Positions 1 to 7,887 of a stretch of 64,000 nucleotides of DNA are shown here, piece after piece. This DNA comes from Raineyella sp034933565 (lineage in GTDB: Bacteria; Actinomycetota; Actinomycetes; Propionibacteriales; Propionibacteriaceae): NCBI RefSeq assembly GCF_034933565.1, contig NZ_JAYFNG010000029.1:21050-85049 (forward strand), written 5' to 3'. A model generated the notes under the pieces. It had not been told where the DNA came from. It was given only the letters and a program-made list of their open reading frames with translations, and did no database searches. A program made the translations under genes and the position numbers. Within the stretch, counting starts at the first letter, position 1; each line of letters begins with the position of its first letter.

Positions 1-17
1 AGAAGAAGAGGACATCC

Positions 18-854
18 ATGGAGTTGACGTACGAGAACACCAGCCGGTTCGTGGCCACCCCCTCGGGGCGGATCCACCTCAACGTGGCCGGCCCGGCCGA
101 CGGTGAGCCGCTGATCCTGCTGCACGGCTCCGGCCCGGGTGCCACCGGCTGGACGAACTTCTCGAACAACATCCCGTTCTTCGCCGAGAAGTACCACGTC
201 ATCGCGGCGGACATGCCCGGCTGGGGCGAGTCCGACCCGGTCACCTGGCAGGAGCGCAACCACCCGAAGGCCGTCGCCGACCTGATGGACGCGCTGGGGC
301 TCGAGAAGGCCACTCTGATCGGCAACTCGATGGGCGGTGGCACCACCATCCGCTTCGGCTACGAGCACCCCGAGCGGGTCAACCGGCTGATCACCATGGG
401 CTCGTCGTCCGGGTCGACCACCCTGTCCGGCCCCGGCGGGCTGTCCGAGGGCATCAAGATCCTCCAGCGCGGCTACCGCGAGCCCTCGTTCGCGGTGATG
501 AAGGAGCTCGTCAACGTGATGACGTTCGACAACTCCTTCGCCACCGACGAGCTGATCCAGGGCCGCGCCGACATGGTCACCGCGCAGCCGGAGCACAACC
601 GGAACTTCCTCGACGCCATCGGCAAGCGCGCCGTGGTGGAACTGGACCAGGCGAAGGTCCGGACGATCCAGGCCCCGACGCTGCTCTTCCACGGTCGCGA
701 CGACCGGGTGGTGCACTTCGAGCACAGCCTCCGGCTGGTCTCGCTGGTCCCGAACAGCCGGCTGGTGCTGATCAACCGCTGCGGACACTGGCTGCAGATC
801 GAGCACGCCGCCGAGTTCAACCGCCTCGTCGACGAGTTCATCACCAACAACTGA
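18..854 (+). CDS. Alpha/beta hydrolase, meta-cleavage product (C-C bond) hydrolase, MhpC/BphD-like
   Basis: 278-residue alpha/beta hydrolase. The oxyanion region reads HGSGPGATGW (residues 36-45), the nucleophile elbow is GNSMGG with Ser104, the acid is in HGRDDRVV (Asp228/229) and the base is His257 in CGHW. This HGSGPGA/GNSMGG combination and the length fit hydrolases that cleave 2-hydroxy-6-oxo-dienoate products of aromatic ring meta-cleavage. A purine-rich ribosome site (AGAGGA) lies just before the ATG. The next gene, 32 bases on, is a Rieske ferredoxin, as expected for an aromatic dioxygenase locus whose other genes would lie to the left of the window. The exact substrate cannot be read from the sequence. 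Confidence 0.85.
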   Translation: MELTYENTSRFVATPSGRIHLNVAGPADGEPLILLHGSGPGATGWTNFSNNIPFFAEKYHVIAADMPGWGESDPVTWQERNHPKAVADLMDALGLEKATLIGNSMGGGTTIRFGYEHPERVNRLITMGSSSGSTTLSGPGGLSEGIKILQRGYREPSFAVMKELVNVMTFDNSFATDELIQGRADMVTAQPEHNRNFLDAIGKRAVVELDQAKVRTIQAPTLLFHGRDDRVVHFEHSLRLVSLVPNSRLVLINRCGHWLQIEHAAEFNRLVDEFITNN

Positions 855-886
855 CTCCGTACGCTCATCCGACCGGAGGGCGGGAC

Positions 887-1468
887 ATGACCGACAGCGC
901 CCGGCGTGGGCCATCACCGACACGATGGCTCCGTCGGGCGCTGGGCATTTCCGCACACCGGGCGACCCCGCAGGGGCCCGACGGGCACCGTACGCCCGGC
1001 CGGCCTCGCGACCGGACGTCGGCGTCACCGCCGCCGGAGCCGCTGCCACCGCTGCGGGTCACCACCGTCGACGCGCTCGAGGAGGGCAGCGCCCTGGTCG
1101 TCGACGGCGCCGTCAACGGCACCGGCGAGGACATCGCCGTCTTCCGCAGCGGCGGCCACTTCTATGCGCTGAACGACATCTGCACCCACCGCTACGCCTC
1201 GCTGTCGGACGGCTGGATCGCGGGCGACCGGGTGGAGTGTCCGGTGCACCAGGCCTGCTTCTCGCTGCGCACCGGGGAGGCGCTGTGCCCGCCGGCGACC
1301 GTGCCGGAGCCGACCCACCGGGTCGAGGTGCGCGGCGATGAGGTCTGGCTATGGCCCGGCCACCCGGCCGACCGTCCCGGGCAGGAACCAGACGGACCGC
1401 CCGGACGGAACGCGGAGCCGGGGCCCGGCGGCGGCGCCCCGGGCCGATCCGCCGGGACATCGCTGTGA
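887..1468 (+). CDS. Rieske [2Fe-2S] ferredoxin, ring-hydroxylating dioxygenase type, with extended ends
   Basis: 193 residues. The central ~100 residues (about 58-160) form a Rieske ferredoxin: CTHRYASLSDG supplies Cys-X-His and CPVHQACF supplies Cys-X2-His, spaced as in small electron-transfer ferredoxins of aromatic dioxygenases (BphF/HcaC type). The family is normally about 105 residues. Here an Arg/Pro-rich N-terminal extension of about 55 residues and a Pro/Gly-rich tail of about 30 residues are added. The ATG at 887 has a good ribosome site (GGAGGG), which supports the long form. Low-complexity flanks leave some doubt about the true ends. It probably passes electrons from a flavin reductase to a terminal oxygenase that is not in this window. 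Confidence 0.8.
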   Translation: MTDSARRGPSPTRWLRRALGISAHRATPQGPDGHRTPGRPRDRTSASPPPEPLPPLRVTTVDALEEGSALVVDGAVNGTGEDIAVFRSGGHFYALNDICTHRYASLSDGWIAGDRVECPVHQACFSLRTGEALCPPATVPEPTHRVEVRGDEVWLWPGHPADRPGQEPDGPPGRNAEPGPGGGAPGRSAGTSL

Positions 1469-1469
1469 T

Positions 1470-1600
1470 AGCGTGCGGGCCAAGAATGAGGCACGGGGGG
1501 ACGAGGAAGCCGGTGGGAATCCGGCACGGTCGCGCCACTGTGAGACAAGTCAGGAACTCGTCCGCCGTGTGACAGCCAGCCGACGATCGGGACGCGTCAT
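1470..1600 (+). promoter_or_regulatory. Cobalamin (AdoCbl) riboswitch upstream of cbiM
   Basis: The conserved core is present: GAAGCCGGTGGGAATCCGGC at 1505-1524 followed by the B12 box GCCACTGTGA at 1534-1543. It sits in the leader of cbiM, about 75 bases before the GTG start. Known riboswitches of this class turn off downstream genes when adenosylcobalamin is plentiful. The outer limits are estimated because the peripheral stems were not folded. Confidence 0.9.
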
Positions 1601-1616
1601 CCCGGAAGGACACATC

Positions 1617-2312
1617 GTGCACATCGCTGAGGGGTTCCTCCCCGCTTCACACTGCATCGGCTGGGCGGTCGCCGCCACCCCTTTCGTCGTCCAGGGCGTC
1701 CGCGCCACCGTACGTCAGGTCCGTGAGCACCCGGAGAACCGGGTCCTGCTCGCCGCCGCCGGCGCCTTCACCTTCATCCTGTCGGCCCTGAAGATGCCGT
1801 CGGTCACCGGCTCGTCGTCGCACCCGACCGGCACCGGGGCCGGCGCGATCCTCTTCCGGCCACCGGTGATGGCCTTCCTGGGCGCGGTGGTGCTGCTCTT
1901 CCAGGCCCTGCTGCTCGCCCACGGCGGGATCACCACGCTGGGCGCCAACATCTTCTCGATGGCGATCGTCGGGCCATGGGTCGGCTACGCCGCGTACGTG
2001 GCCCTGAAGAAGCTGCGGACACCACTGGAGATCCAGGTGTTCTTCGCGATGGCGCTGGCGGACCTGTCGACGTACGTCGTCACCTCGTGCCAGCTGGCGC
2101 TGGCCTACCCCGAGCCCGGCTTCGGCGCCGCGATCGGCAAGTTCCTGACCATCTTCGCCGTCACCCAGGTCCCGCTGGCCATCGTCGAGGGCCTGGTCGG
2201 GGTGATCCTCTTCCGCGTCCTGCGCACCATCGCCGGGCCCGAGCTGATCGGCCTGGGCGTCCTCACCGATGAGCACGACGCCTCCGCGAACGGGGTGACC
2301 ATCAGTGCCTGA
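1617..2312 (+). CDS. cbiM: Cobalt ECF transporter substrate-binding membrane subunit CbiM
   Basis: 231-residue polytopic membrane protein. It begins with the family's signature MHIAEGFLP, whose conserved N-terminal His contributes to metal binding in the CbiM/NikM family. This start (GTG at 1617, preceded by GGAAGGA at 1604-1610) places the family N-terminus exactly, so longer upstream readings through the riboswitch were rejected. SSSHPTGTGAG and LLLAHGG are further family motifs. It is the Co2+ recognition component of an energy-coupling factor importer with CbiN, CbiQ and CbiO, and its end overlaps the cbiN start. The riboswitch upstream should link cobalt uptake to B12 status. Confidence 0.96.
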   Translation: MHIAEGFLPASHCIGWAVAATPFVVQGVRATVRQVREHPENRVLLAAAGAFTFILSALKMPSVTGSSSHPTGTGAGAILFRPPVMAFLGAVVLLFQALLLAHGGITTLGANIFSMAIVGPWVGYAAYVALKKLRTPLEIQVFFAMALADLSTYVVTSCQLALAYPEPGFGAAIGKFLTIFAVTQVPLAIVEGLVGVILFRVLRTIAGPELIGLGVLTDEHDASANGVTISA

Positions 2313-2880
2313 CCAGCCGCTCAGCGTCGGCCCCGCCTCCGCTACGCCGGCCGCGCCGGGCGCACCGGCCGCGCCCGGCGCACCGGCCGCGCGCGCCACA
2401 CCGGCCACACCCACACCATCGACCGCCTCCGCCCCCTCGACCCAGCGCCGGTGGGTGACCTGGGCCCTCGCCGGCCTGGTCGTCGTGCTGCTCGTCGTCA
2501 CCTTCGCCATCGCCCGGAGCCGCACCCCGGGTGCCGAGTTCGGCGGGGCCGACTCCAACGCCGTCGCCGCCCTGGAGGAACTCGGCGTGAAGCCGTGGTT
2601 CGAGCCGGTCTTCGACACCGGCAGCCCGGAGATCGAGTCCGGGCTGTTCGCCGCCCAGGCCGCCCTCGGCGGCGCGATCCTCGGGTGGGCGATCGGCCGT
2701 CTGCAGTCGCGCACCGCGATCCGCCGCCTCCAGGAGGGCCGCCGGACCGACGTGGAGCAGCTCACAGTGCCCGCCGATGACCCGGTCCCCGCTGTCCCGG
2801 TCCCCGCTGTCCCGGCCCCCACCGGCGAGGTCGTCACCGGCCGGGTCGTCACCCGTCCGGTCGTCACCGACAAGCACTGA
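2305..2880 (+). CDS. cbiN: Cobalt transport accessory protein CbiN, with long extensions
   Basis: 191 residues, about twice the usual CbiN length. The conserved part spans roughly residues 48-145: a first membrane segment (WALAGLVVVLLVVTFAIA), the extracytoplasmic stretch with GADSNAVAALEELG and WFEPVF, then a second membrane segment around AAQAALGGAILGWAIG. The first ~45 residues are Ala/Pro/Thr low complexity with tandem GAPAAP units, and the C-terminal ~45 residues are also Pro/Val-rich repeats. CbiN assists metal loading onto CbiM. GTG start overlaps the cbiM stop by 8 bases, indicating translational coupling. Confidence 0.9.
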   Translation: MPDQPLSVGPASATPAAPGAPAAPGAPAARATPATPTPSTASAPSTQRRWVTWALAGLVVVLLVVTFAIARSRTPGAEFGGADSNAVAALEELGVKPWFEPVFDTGSPEIESGLFAAQAALGGAILGWAIGRLQSRTAIRRLQEGRRTDVEQLTVPADDPVPAVPVPAVPAPTGEVVTGRVVTRPVVTDKH

Positions 2881-2883
2881 CCG

Positions 2884-3663
2884 ATGGCCTTCTCCGTCGA
2901 CGGGGCTGCCTGGGGCAGCCCGTGGCGCGACGTGGCGGTCGCCGACAAGGCCCTGCTCGTCCTGGGCACGCTCTTCATCGGGCTCAGCACGCCGGCCTGG
3001 CCGGTGGGACCCGTCATCGCGGTCGGCCTCACCGTCGCCGCGCTCCGGCTGGCGAGGGTCCCGTGGAGCACCTGGCTGGGTGCCCTGCTGCTGCCGGTCG
3101 CCTTCGTCGTCACCGGCGTGCTGTCCATCGCGCTGCAGGTCGGTGCGCTGTCCCCGTCCGCCACGGTGTGGTGGAGCGCCGGCCCGTTCGCCCTCACCGC
3201 CGAGTCGGTGGCGCGCGCCGGGACGGTCCTGGGGCACAGCATCGCCGGCACCTGCGCGGTGATCCTGCTGGCCGTCTCCACCCCGATGGTCGACCTGGTC
3301 GACGCCGGCCGGCGGCTGCGGATCCCGGGCCCGGCCCTGGACATCGCCGCGCTGATGTACCGGCTGCTGTTCGTGCTGTGGGACTGCGCGGTGACGATCC
3401 GCCAGGCCCAGGCCGCCCGGCTGGGCTACGTCGGTTTCCGCCGGTCGCTGCGGTCGTTCGGCTCGCTCGCCGCCGGCGTACTGGTCCGCGCCTGGGAGCG
3501 GTCCCGCCGGCTGGAGCAGGGGTTGGCGGGTCGCGGCTACACCGACGACCTGCGCACCCTGCAGCACGTACGCCCCCATTCCCCGGTGTTCCTCGCCCTC
3601 ACCATCACCTGGCTGCTGGCCCTGCTGGCGATCGGGACCCAAGGATTCGGACTGCTGCCATGA
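2884..3663 (+). CDS. cbiQ: Cobalt ECF transporter T component CbiQ
   Basis: 259-residue transmembrane coupling protein. Several hydrophobic helices are followed by the cytoplasmic family motifs: a QAQAARLGY segment and an RSRRLEQGLAGRGY segment, the Ala-Arg-Gly type coupling helices that contact the ATPase. It links CbiM to the CbiO ATPase dimer. The ATG lies three bases after the cbiN stop, and its own stop overlaps the cbiO start. Confidence 0.94.
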   Translation: MAFSVDGAAWGSPWRDVAVADKALLVLGTLFIGLSTPAWPVGPVIAVGLTVAALRLARVPWSTWLGALLLPVAFVVTGVLSIALQVGALSPSATVWWSAGPFALTAESVARAGTVLGHSIAGTCAVILLAVSTPMVDLVDAGRRLRIPGPALDIAALMYRLLFVLWDCAVTIRQAQAARLGYVGFRRSLRSFGSLAAGVLVRAWERSRRLEQGLAGRGYTDDLRTLQHVRPHSPVFLALTITWLLALLAIGTQGFGLLP

Positions 3664-4487
3664 GCCTCACCACCCATCGGCTCGCCGCGGGATATCCCTC
3701 CCGGGGCCGTGTGCTGTCGGAGGTGGACGTCGAGATCCGCCCCGGCCACCGCACCGCCCTGCTCGGGGCGAACGGCTGCGGCAAGACCACCCTGCTGGCC
3801 TGCCTGTCGGGCGCGATCGTCCCCGAGCACGGCGACGTCGTCGTCGACGGCGCGGCACTGCGGCACAACCGCCGCGGGCTGATCGACCACCGCCGCCGGG
3901 TCCAGCTGGTCCTGCAGGACCCTGACGACCAGCTGTTCAGCGCCGACGTCAGCCAGGACGTGTCGTTCGGCCCGCTCAACCTCGGACTCACCGACGACGA
4001 GGCGCAGGCCCGGGTGGCGGAGGCCCTGGAGCTGCTCGGGGTCACGCACCTGGCGGCCCGGGCCACCCACCAGCTCTCGTACGGTGAGAAGAAGCGGGTC
4101 GCGGTGGCCGGCGCGGTGGCCATGCGCCCGGACTACCTGCTGCTCGACGAGCCCACCGCCGGGCTCGACCCGGACGCGGTCGAGGACATGCTGACCGCCA
4201 TCACCCGGCTGGAGGACTCGGGCACGACGGTGATCATGGCCACCCACGACGTCGATCTGGCCCTCGCCTGGGCCACCACGGCGATCATCGTCACCGGCGG
4301 CCGGACCACCCAGGGGCCGGTCGAGGAGCTGCTCGGTGACGACGACCTGGTCCGGGCGGCGCACCTGCGAACACCCTGGCCACTGGACCTGGCCAAGCGG
4401 CTCGGCTGGTCGGCGCGCCCTCGCGGGATCGCCGACGTGGCCGACCTGCTGGCGGCGGATGCCTCGACGCGAGCCGTCCCCGAGTAG
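3660..4487 (+). CDS. cbiO: Cobalt ECF transporter ATPase CbiO
   Basis: 275-residue ABC ATPase. Walker A is GANGCGKTT (residues 36-44), the Q-loop is in LVLQDPDDQLF (the QDPDDQ form typical of ECF ATPases), the signature is LSYGEKKR, Walker B is YLLLDEPTAGLD and the switch His is in ATHDVDLA. The ATG at 3660 overlaps the cbiQ stop by four bases. It powers cobalt import and is the last gene of the riboswitch-controlled operon. About 100 bases follow before the convergent cobM gene. Confidence 0.95.
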   Translation: MSLTTHRLAAGYPSRGRVLSEVDVEIRPGHRTALLGANGCGKTTLLACLSGAIVPEHGDVVVDGAALRHNRRGLIDHRRRVQLVLQDPDDQLFSADVSQDVSFGPLNLGLTDDEAQARVAEALELLGVTHLAARATHQLSYGEKKRVAVAGAVAMRPDYLLLDEPTAGLDPDAVEDMLTAITRLEDSGTTVIMATHDVDLALAWATTAIIVTGGRTTQGPVEELLGDDDLVRAAHLRTPWPLDLAKRLGWSARPRGIADVADLLAADASTRAVPE

Positions 4488-4585
4488 CTCGGCGCAGGTC
4501 CACGTGCGGTGGCGTGGTTCCCTGCCCGGGGTCGGAGTGCTCGCCCGGCGTGCTCGCCCGGCGTCCCCGACCGGCTGCAGTGGGA

Positions 4586-5326
4586 TCAGGGCAGGTGGCG
4601 CGTCCGGTAGAGGTGCGAGTCGGGGAAGTCCTCGGCGTCGAGGGCCCAGCCGACGATGATGATCGCGGCCTGCCGCAGCCCGTGCTGCTCGACGGTGTCG
4701 GCGACGTCGGCGAGGGTGCCGCGGATGATCAGCTCGTCCGGCTGCTCGGCGCGGGAGACGACGACCACCGGGCAGTCGGCGCCGTACTCGGGGATGAGGG
4801 TCTCCTGCAGCTCGCGGACGAAGCGGATCGCCAGGTGCAGGACGAGGGTGGCGTGGGTCTTCGCCAGCTCCGCGAGGGACTCCTCCGGCGGCAGCTTCGT
4901 CGAGGCGCGCTGGGCCCGGGTCAGGATCACGGTCTGGGCGACCTCGGGGACGGACAGCTCCTTGCCGACCAGCGCGGCCGCGGCCGCATAGGCGGGCACC
5001 CCGGGGGTGACGTCCCAGTCGATGCCCTCGGCGTCGAGCCGGCGGGTCTGCTCGGCAACGGCGGAATAGATCGACGGGTCGCCGGAGCACAGCCGGGCGA
5101 CATCGCGGCCCTCCGCGGTGGCCCGCTTCATGATCGCGATCTGCTCGTCGAGGTTGACGACCGCGGTGTCGACCAGCTCGACGCCGTCGGGGCAGTGGGC
5201 CAGCATCTCGTCGGTGACGTACGTCCCGGCGTAGAGGCAGACCGGGCTGGCCCCGATCAGGCTGGCCCCGCGGAAGGTGAGCAGGTCGGCGGCGCCGGGG
5301 CCGGCTCCGATGAAGTGGACGGTCAC
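4586..5326 (-). CDS. cobM: Precorrin-4 C11-methyltransferase
   Basis: 246-residue SAM-dependent tetrapyrrole methyltransferase (CobM/CbiF). The N-terminal GAGPGAADLLT loop, the LYAGTYV segment and CSGDPSIYSAV are family motifs, and the length is normal. It methylates C11 of the corrin precursor. The GTG at 5326 was chosen because it places the MTVHFIGAGPG N-terminus correctly and overlaps the cobL stop by four bases (GTGA), so cobL and cobM are translationally coupled. The aerobic versus anaerobic pathway variant cannot be settled from this protein alone. Confidence 0.93.
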   Translation of the reverse strand: MTVHFIGAGPGAADLLTFRGASLIGASPVCLYAGTYVTDEMLAHCPDGVELVDTAVVNLDEQIAIMKRATAEGRDVARLCSGDPSIYSAVAEQTRRLDAEGIDWDVTPGVPAYAAAAALVGKELSVPEVAQTVILTRAQRASTKLPPEESLAELAKTHATLVLHLAIRFVRELQETLIPEYGADCPVVVVSRAEQPDELIIRGTLADVADTVEQHGLRQAAIIIVGWALDAEDFPDSHLYRTRHLP

Positions 5327-6546
5327 ACGATCTCCTCGGCGGTCGGCGGATGCTTGGTGGCGGACCATTGGACCACGGGCCGGGCCGGCTTCCAGCCGGT
5401 GAACCGCCCGATCGGCTGGCTCGTCTCGACCGACAACCGGGTCAGATCGCCGCCGTGGCGCTGCCAGGCGTCGATGATGGCCTGTTCGGTCTCCAGGGTG
5501 ACGGTGTGGGCCACGAGGCGCCCGCCGGTGCGCAGGGCGTGCCAGCACGCCTCGATCACCGCGGTGGTGGCGCCGCCGCCGATGAAGACCGCGTCGGGGG
5601 TGGGCAGATCCCCCAGCCCGCTCGCCGCGTCGGCCTGCACCACCTGTAGCTCGGGGACGCCCAGCCGGTCGGCGTTGCGACGGATCCGGGCGGCCCGCTC
5701 GGGGTCACGCTCGACGGCGATCGTCCGATTGCGGCGATCGAGGCGGGACCATTCGATGCCGACGGACCCGGCGCCCGCGCCGACGTCCCACAGCAGCTCC
5801 CCGGGGCAGGGGCGCAGGTGGGCCAGCGCCGAGGCCCGGACATCCCGCTTGGTCAGCTGCCCGTCGTTCTCGAAGTCCTCGTCGGGCAGCCCGGGCGCCA
5901 GCGACAGGCCGACCGGGCTCGCCCCGGCCGAGACGGCGACGTCGAGACAGAGCACGTTCAGCGCCGGGACCGTGTCGTAGGGCCAGTCGGCGGCGAGACC
6001 GTCGTACCGGGCCTGCTCCGGCGCCCCGAGGTCGGCCAGCACGGTCATCCGGGTGGCCCCGAAACCCTCCGCGCGCAGCAGCTCGGCGATGGCGGCGGGC
6101 GTGCCGGCGCCCCCGGACAGCGCGATCACCCGGTTGCCGGGCGCCAGGTGCCGGCGCAACCGGTTGACGTCGCGCCCCACCAGGCTGACGAAGTCGCAGG
6201 TCTCCTCCGGCCAGCGCATCTCGGCCCGGGCCAGGGCGAGCGACGACGCAGCGGGGTGGATCCGGACGGCGTCCGGGCCGAGCAGCCGGACCAGGGTCGA
6301 GCCGATGCCGGAGACCATCGGGTCACCGGAGGCCAGCACCACCACCCGGCGGTCGGCGACCGACGCCATCAGGCCGGGCAGCGCGGGGCGCATCGGTGAC
6401 GGCCACGCGATCAGCTCGGCCCCCACCCCGAGGGCGCGGGCCATCGCCAAGTGGCGCTCACCGCCGAGCACCACCTCGGCGTCGGCCAGCAGCCGTCGGG
6501 CCGCCTCGTCCGGCCCGTCCGCCCTCACACCCACGACCTCGATCAC
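5323..6546 (-). CDS. cobL: Precorrin-6Y C5,15-methyltransferase (decarboxylating), CbiE-CbiT fusion
   Basis: 407 residues in two domains. Residues 1 to about 200 are the CbiE-type tetrapyrrole methyltransferase (VVLASGDPMVSGIG). Residues from about 225 are the CbiT-type class I methyltransferase with the SAM motif DVGAGAGSVGIEW. The fused protein methylates C5 and C15 and removes the C12 acetate carboxyl in cobyrinate assembly. The start is GTG. It is the upstream gene of a two-gene minus-strand unit with cobM. Its 5' side faces the accessory island, so its promoter must lie in the ~180 bases between it and the ISL3 remnant. Confidence 0.93.
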   Translation of the reverse strand: MIEVVGVRADGPDEAARRLLADAEVVLGGERHLAMARALGVGAELIAWPSPMRPALPGLMASVADRRVVVLASGDPMVSGIGSTLVRLLGPDAVRIHPAASSLALARAEMRWPEETCDFVSLVGRDVNRLRRHLAPGNRVIALSGGAGTPAAIAELLRAEGFGATRMTVLADLGAPEQARYDGLAADWPYDTVPALNVLCLDVAVSAGASPVGLSLAPGLPDEDFENDGQLTKRDVRASALAHLRPCPGELLWDVGAGAGSVGIEWSRLDRRNRTIAVERDPERAARIRRNADRLGVPELQVVQADAASGLGDLPTPDAVFIGGGATTAVIEACWHALRTGGRLVAHTVTLETEQAIIDAWQRHGGDLTRLSVETSQPIGRFTGWKPARPVVQWSATKHPPTAEEIV

Positions 6547-6752
6547 GGGTTACACCCTAACGGCGTCCCCTTCCCCGGCCCACGCGGCGGCCGGGATACG
6601 CACGAGTCGGCGGTCGGTGTCGCCGAGCCCGGAGCGAGGCGGCCTGGCGGCCGCCACCCGACCTTTTGTCTGAATCAAATCTTCCAATGGCCTTGCTGGC
6701 ATAGATCCCCTATCTATACCTGTTATCTGGCTCTTGGGACATCCGGTGGGGA

Positions 6753-7610
6753 TCAGTGGGTGAGGCCTCTGGCGGCGAGGAGTATGCGGAGGCGGTAGTT
6801 GTGGCGGTTGCGGTAGCCGCGGGCGAGGCGGCGGTGGAGTTCGATGACCCCGTTGATGGCCTCGGTGCCGCCATTGTTGGCCCGGCCGGTGGTGAAGTAG
6901 GCCAGGAACGCTGTCCGCCAGCGTCGGAGGGTCCTCCCGAGTCGGGCGACCTCGGGGATCGGGCAGGTGTGGAAGGAGTCCAGGATCTTCTCCGCACGGC
7001 GGCGTCCCTGCGCGGTGTCGGCTGTCTTGTAGGCGGCCCGCAGGTCCTGGGCGCAGCGCCACGCGACGTAGACCTCCACGTGGGCCTCGTTGCCGTCGAC
7101 AGTGGTGGCGAGCCGGGCGTACTGCTTGTCGGTGAGGTTCTCCGCTCCTGCCCGCAGGATCGTCGCGATCCCCTGCAGCGGATCCCCCTTGCGGCCCCGG
7201 TGCCCCAGGGTGGCCTGCTGGACACGTCGACGGACCTCGTCGACGACCTGGGTCCCGAGCTTCACGACGTGGAAAGCGTCCAGGACGGCGGTCGCGTCGG
7301 CGAGGTGGTCATCGATCGCTGCCTTGTAGCCGCCGAACGGGTCCAGCGCCGCGACACCGATCCCTTTGCGGAAGTCGTTGCCACGGGCGGTGAGCCAGTC
7401 GGCGTAGGCCTTCTTCGACCGTCCCGGGACCAGGTCGAGCAGACGGGCGTGGATCCGGCCGGTCGCGTCGCGAGTCAGGTCGACCATGCCGGTCAGCTCC
7501 TTCGAGCCTGCCAACCTGCCTGCCCGCATCGCGACCATCCTTGGCGGCGGAGCCGGTCGACCGTCCCTGACCGGCTGCAGGCCTCCAACGAAGCGCCCGA
7601 AAGCAGCCAC
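6753..7610 (-). pseudogene. ISL3-family transposase, N-terminally truncated remnant
   Basis: 285 residues matching the C-terminal two thirds of ISL3-type transposases: LDPFGGYKAAIDDHLADA, the LDAFHVVKLG block, RRRVQQATLGHRGRKGDPL and NNGGTEAINGVIELHRR are recognisable. Full-length relatives have about 430 residues. The zinc-binding and helix-turn-helix N-terminus and the first catalytic Asp region are gone, replaced by about 35 unrelated residues. A probable right-end terminal sequence, GGCTCTTGGGACATCC, starts at 6729 just outside the stop, but I see no matching inverted copy beyond 7610. It is therefore an inactive fragment. It marks the left edge of the accessory island, right beside cobL. 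The ~280 bases between it and the next gene hold nothing I can name. Confidence 0.85.
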
Positions 7611-7887
7611 GACACGAAAAGGCAGGCCTGTCCCTTACAGAGATTTAGCTACCCAATAGAGGAATAGCACCACTCGAGGAGCCAACACGGAGAACAGGGC
7701 GGGAAGACCCGCCCACGCCCCTGAACACCTCGATCGCCCGCCCAGCACTACAGAACCCGACAGCCCCCGACCCACGAGGCCGGCACCAAGCCAGGCCGAC
7801 GACCGCAACACAATCATCCACAGGAAGCCGATCAACGCGAGCACGCTGGCCGTGCCTCTTCACGCTCTCCCGGTGACAGTCCCCCGG

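Noticed and set aside
1647..3642. Long minus-strand frames opposite the cbiMNQO genes
   Set aside because: They are Arg/Gly/Asp-rich antisense shadows of well-supported genes in high-GC DNA and show no domain.
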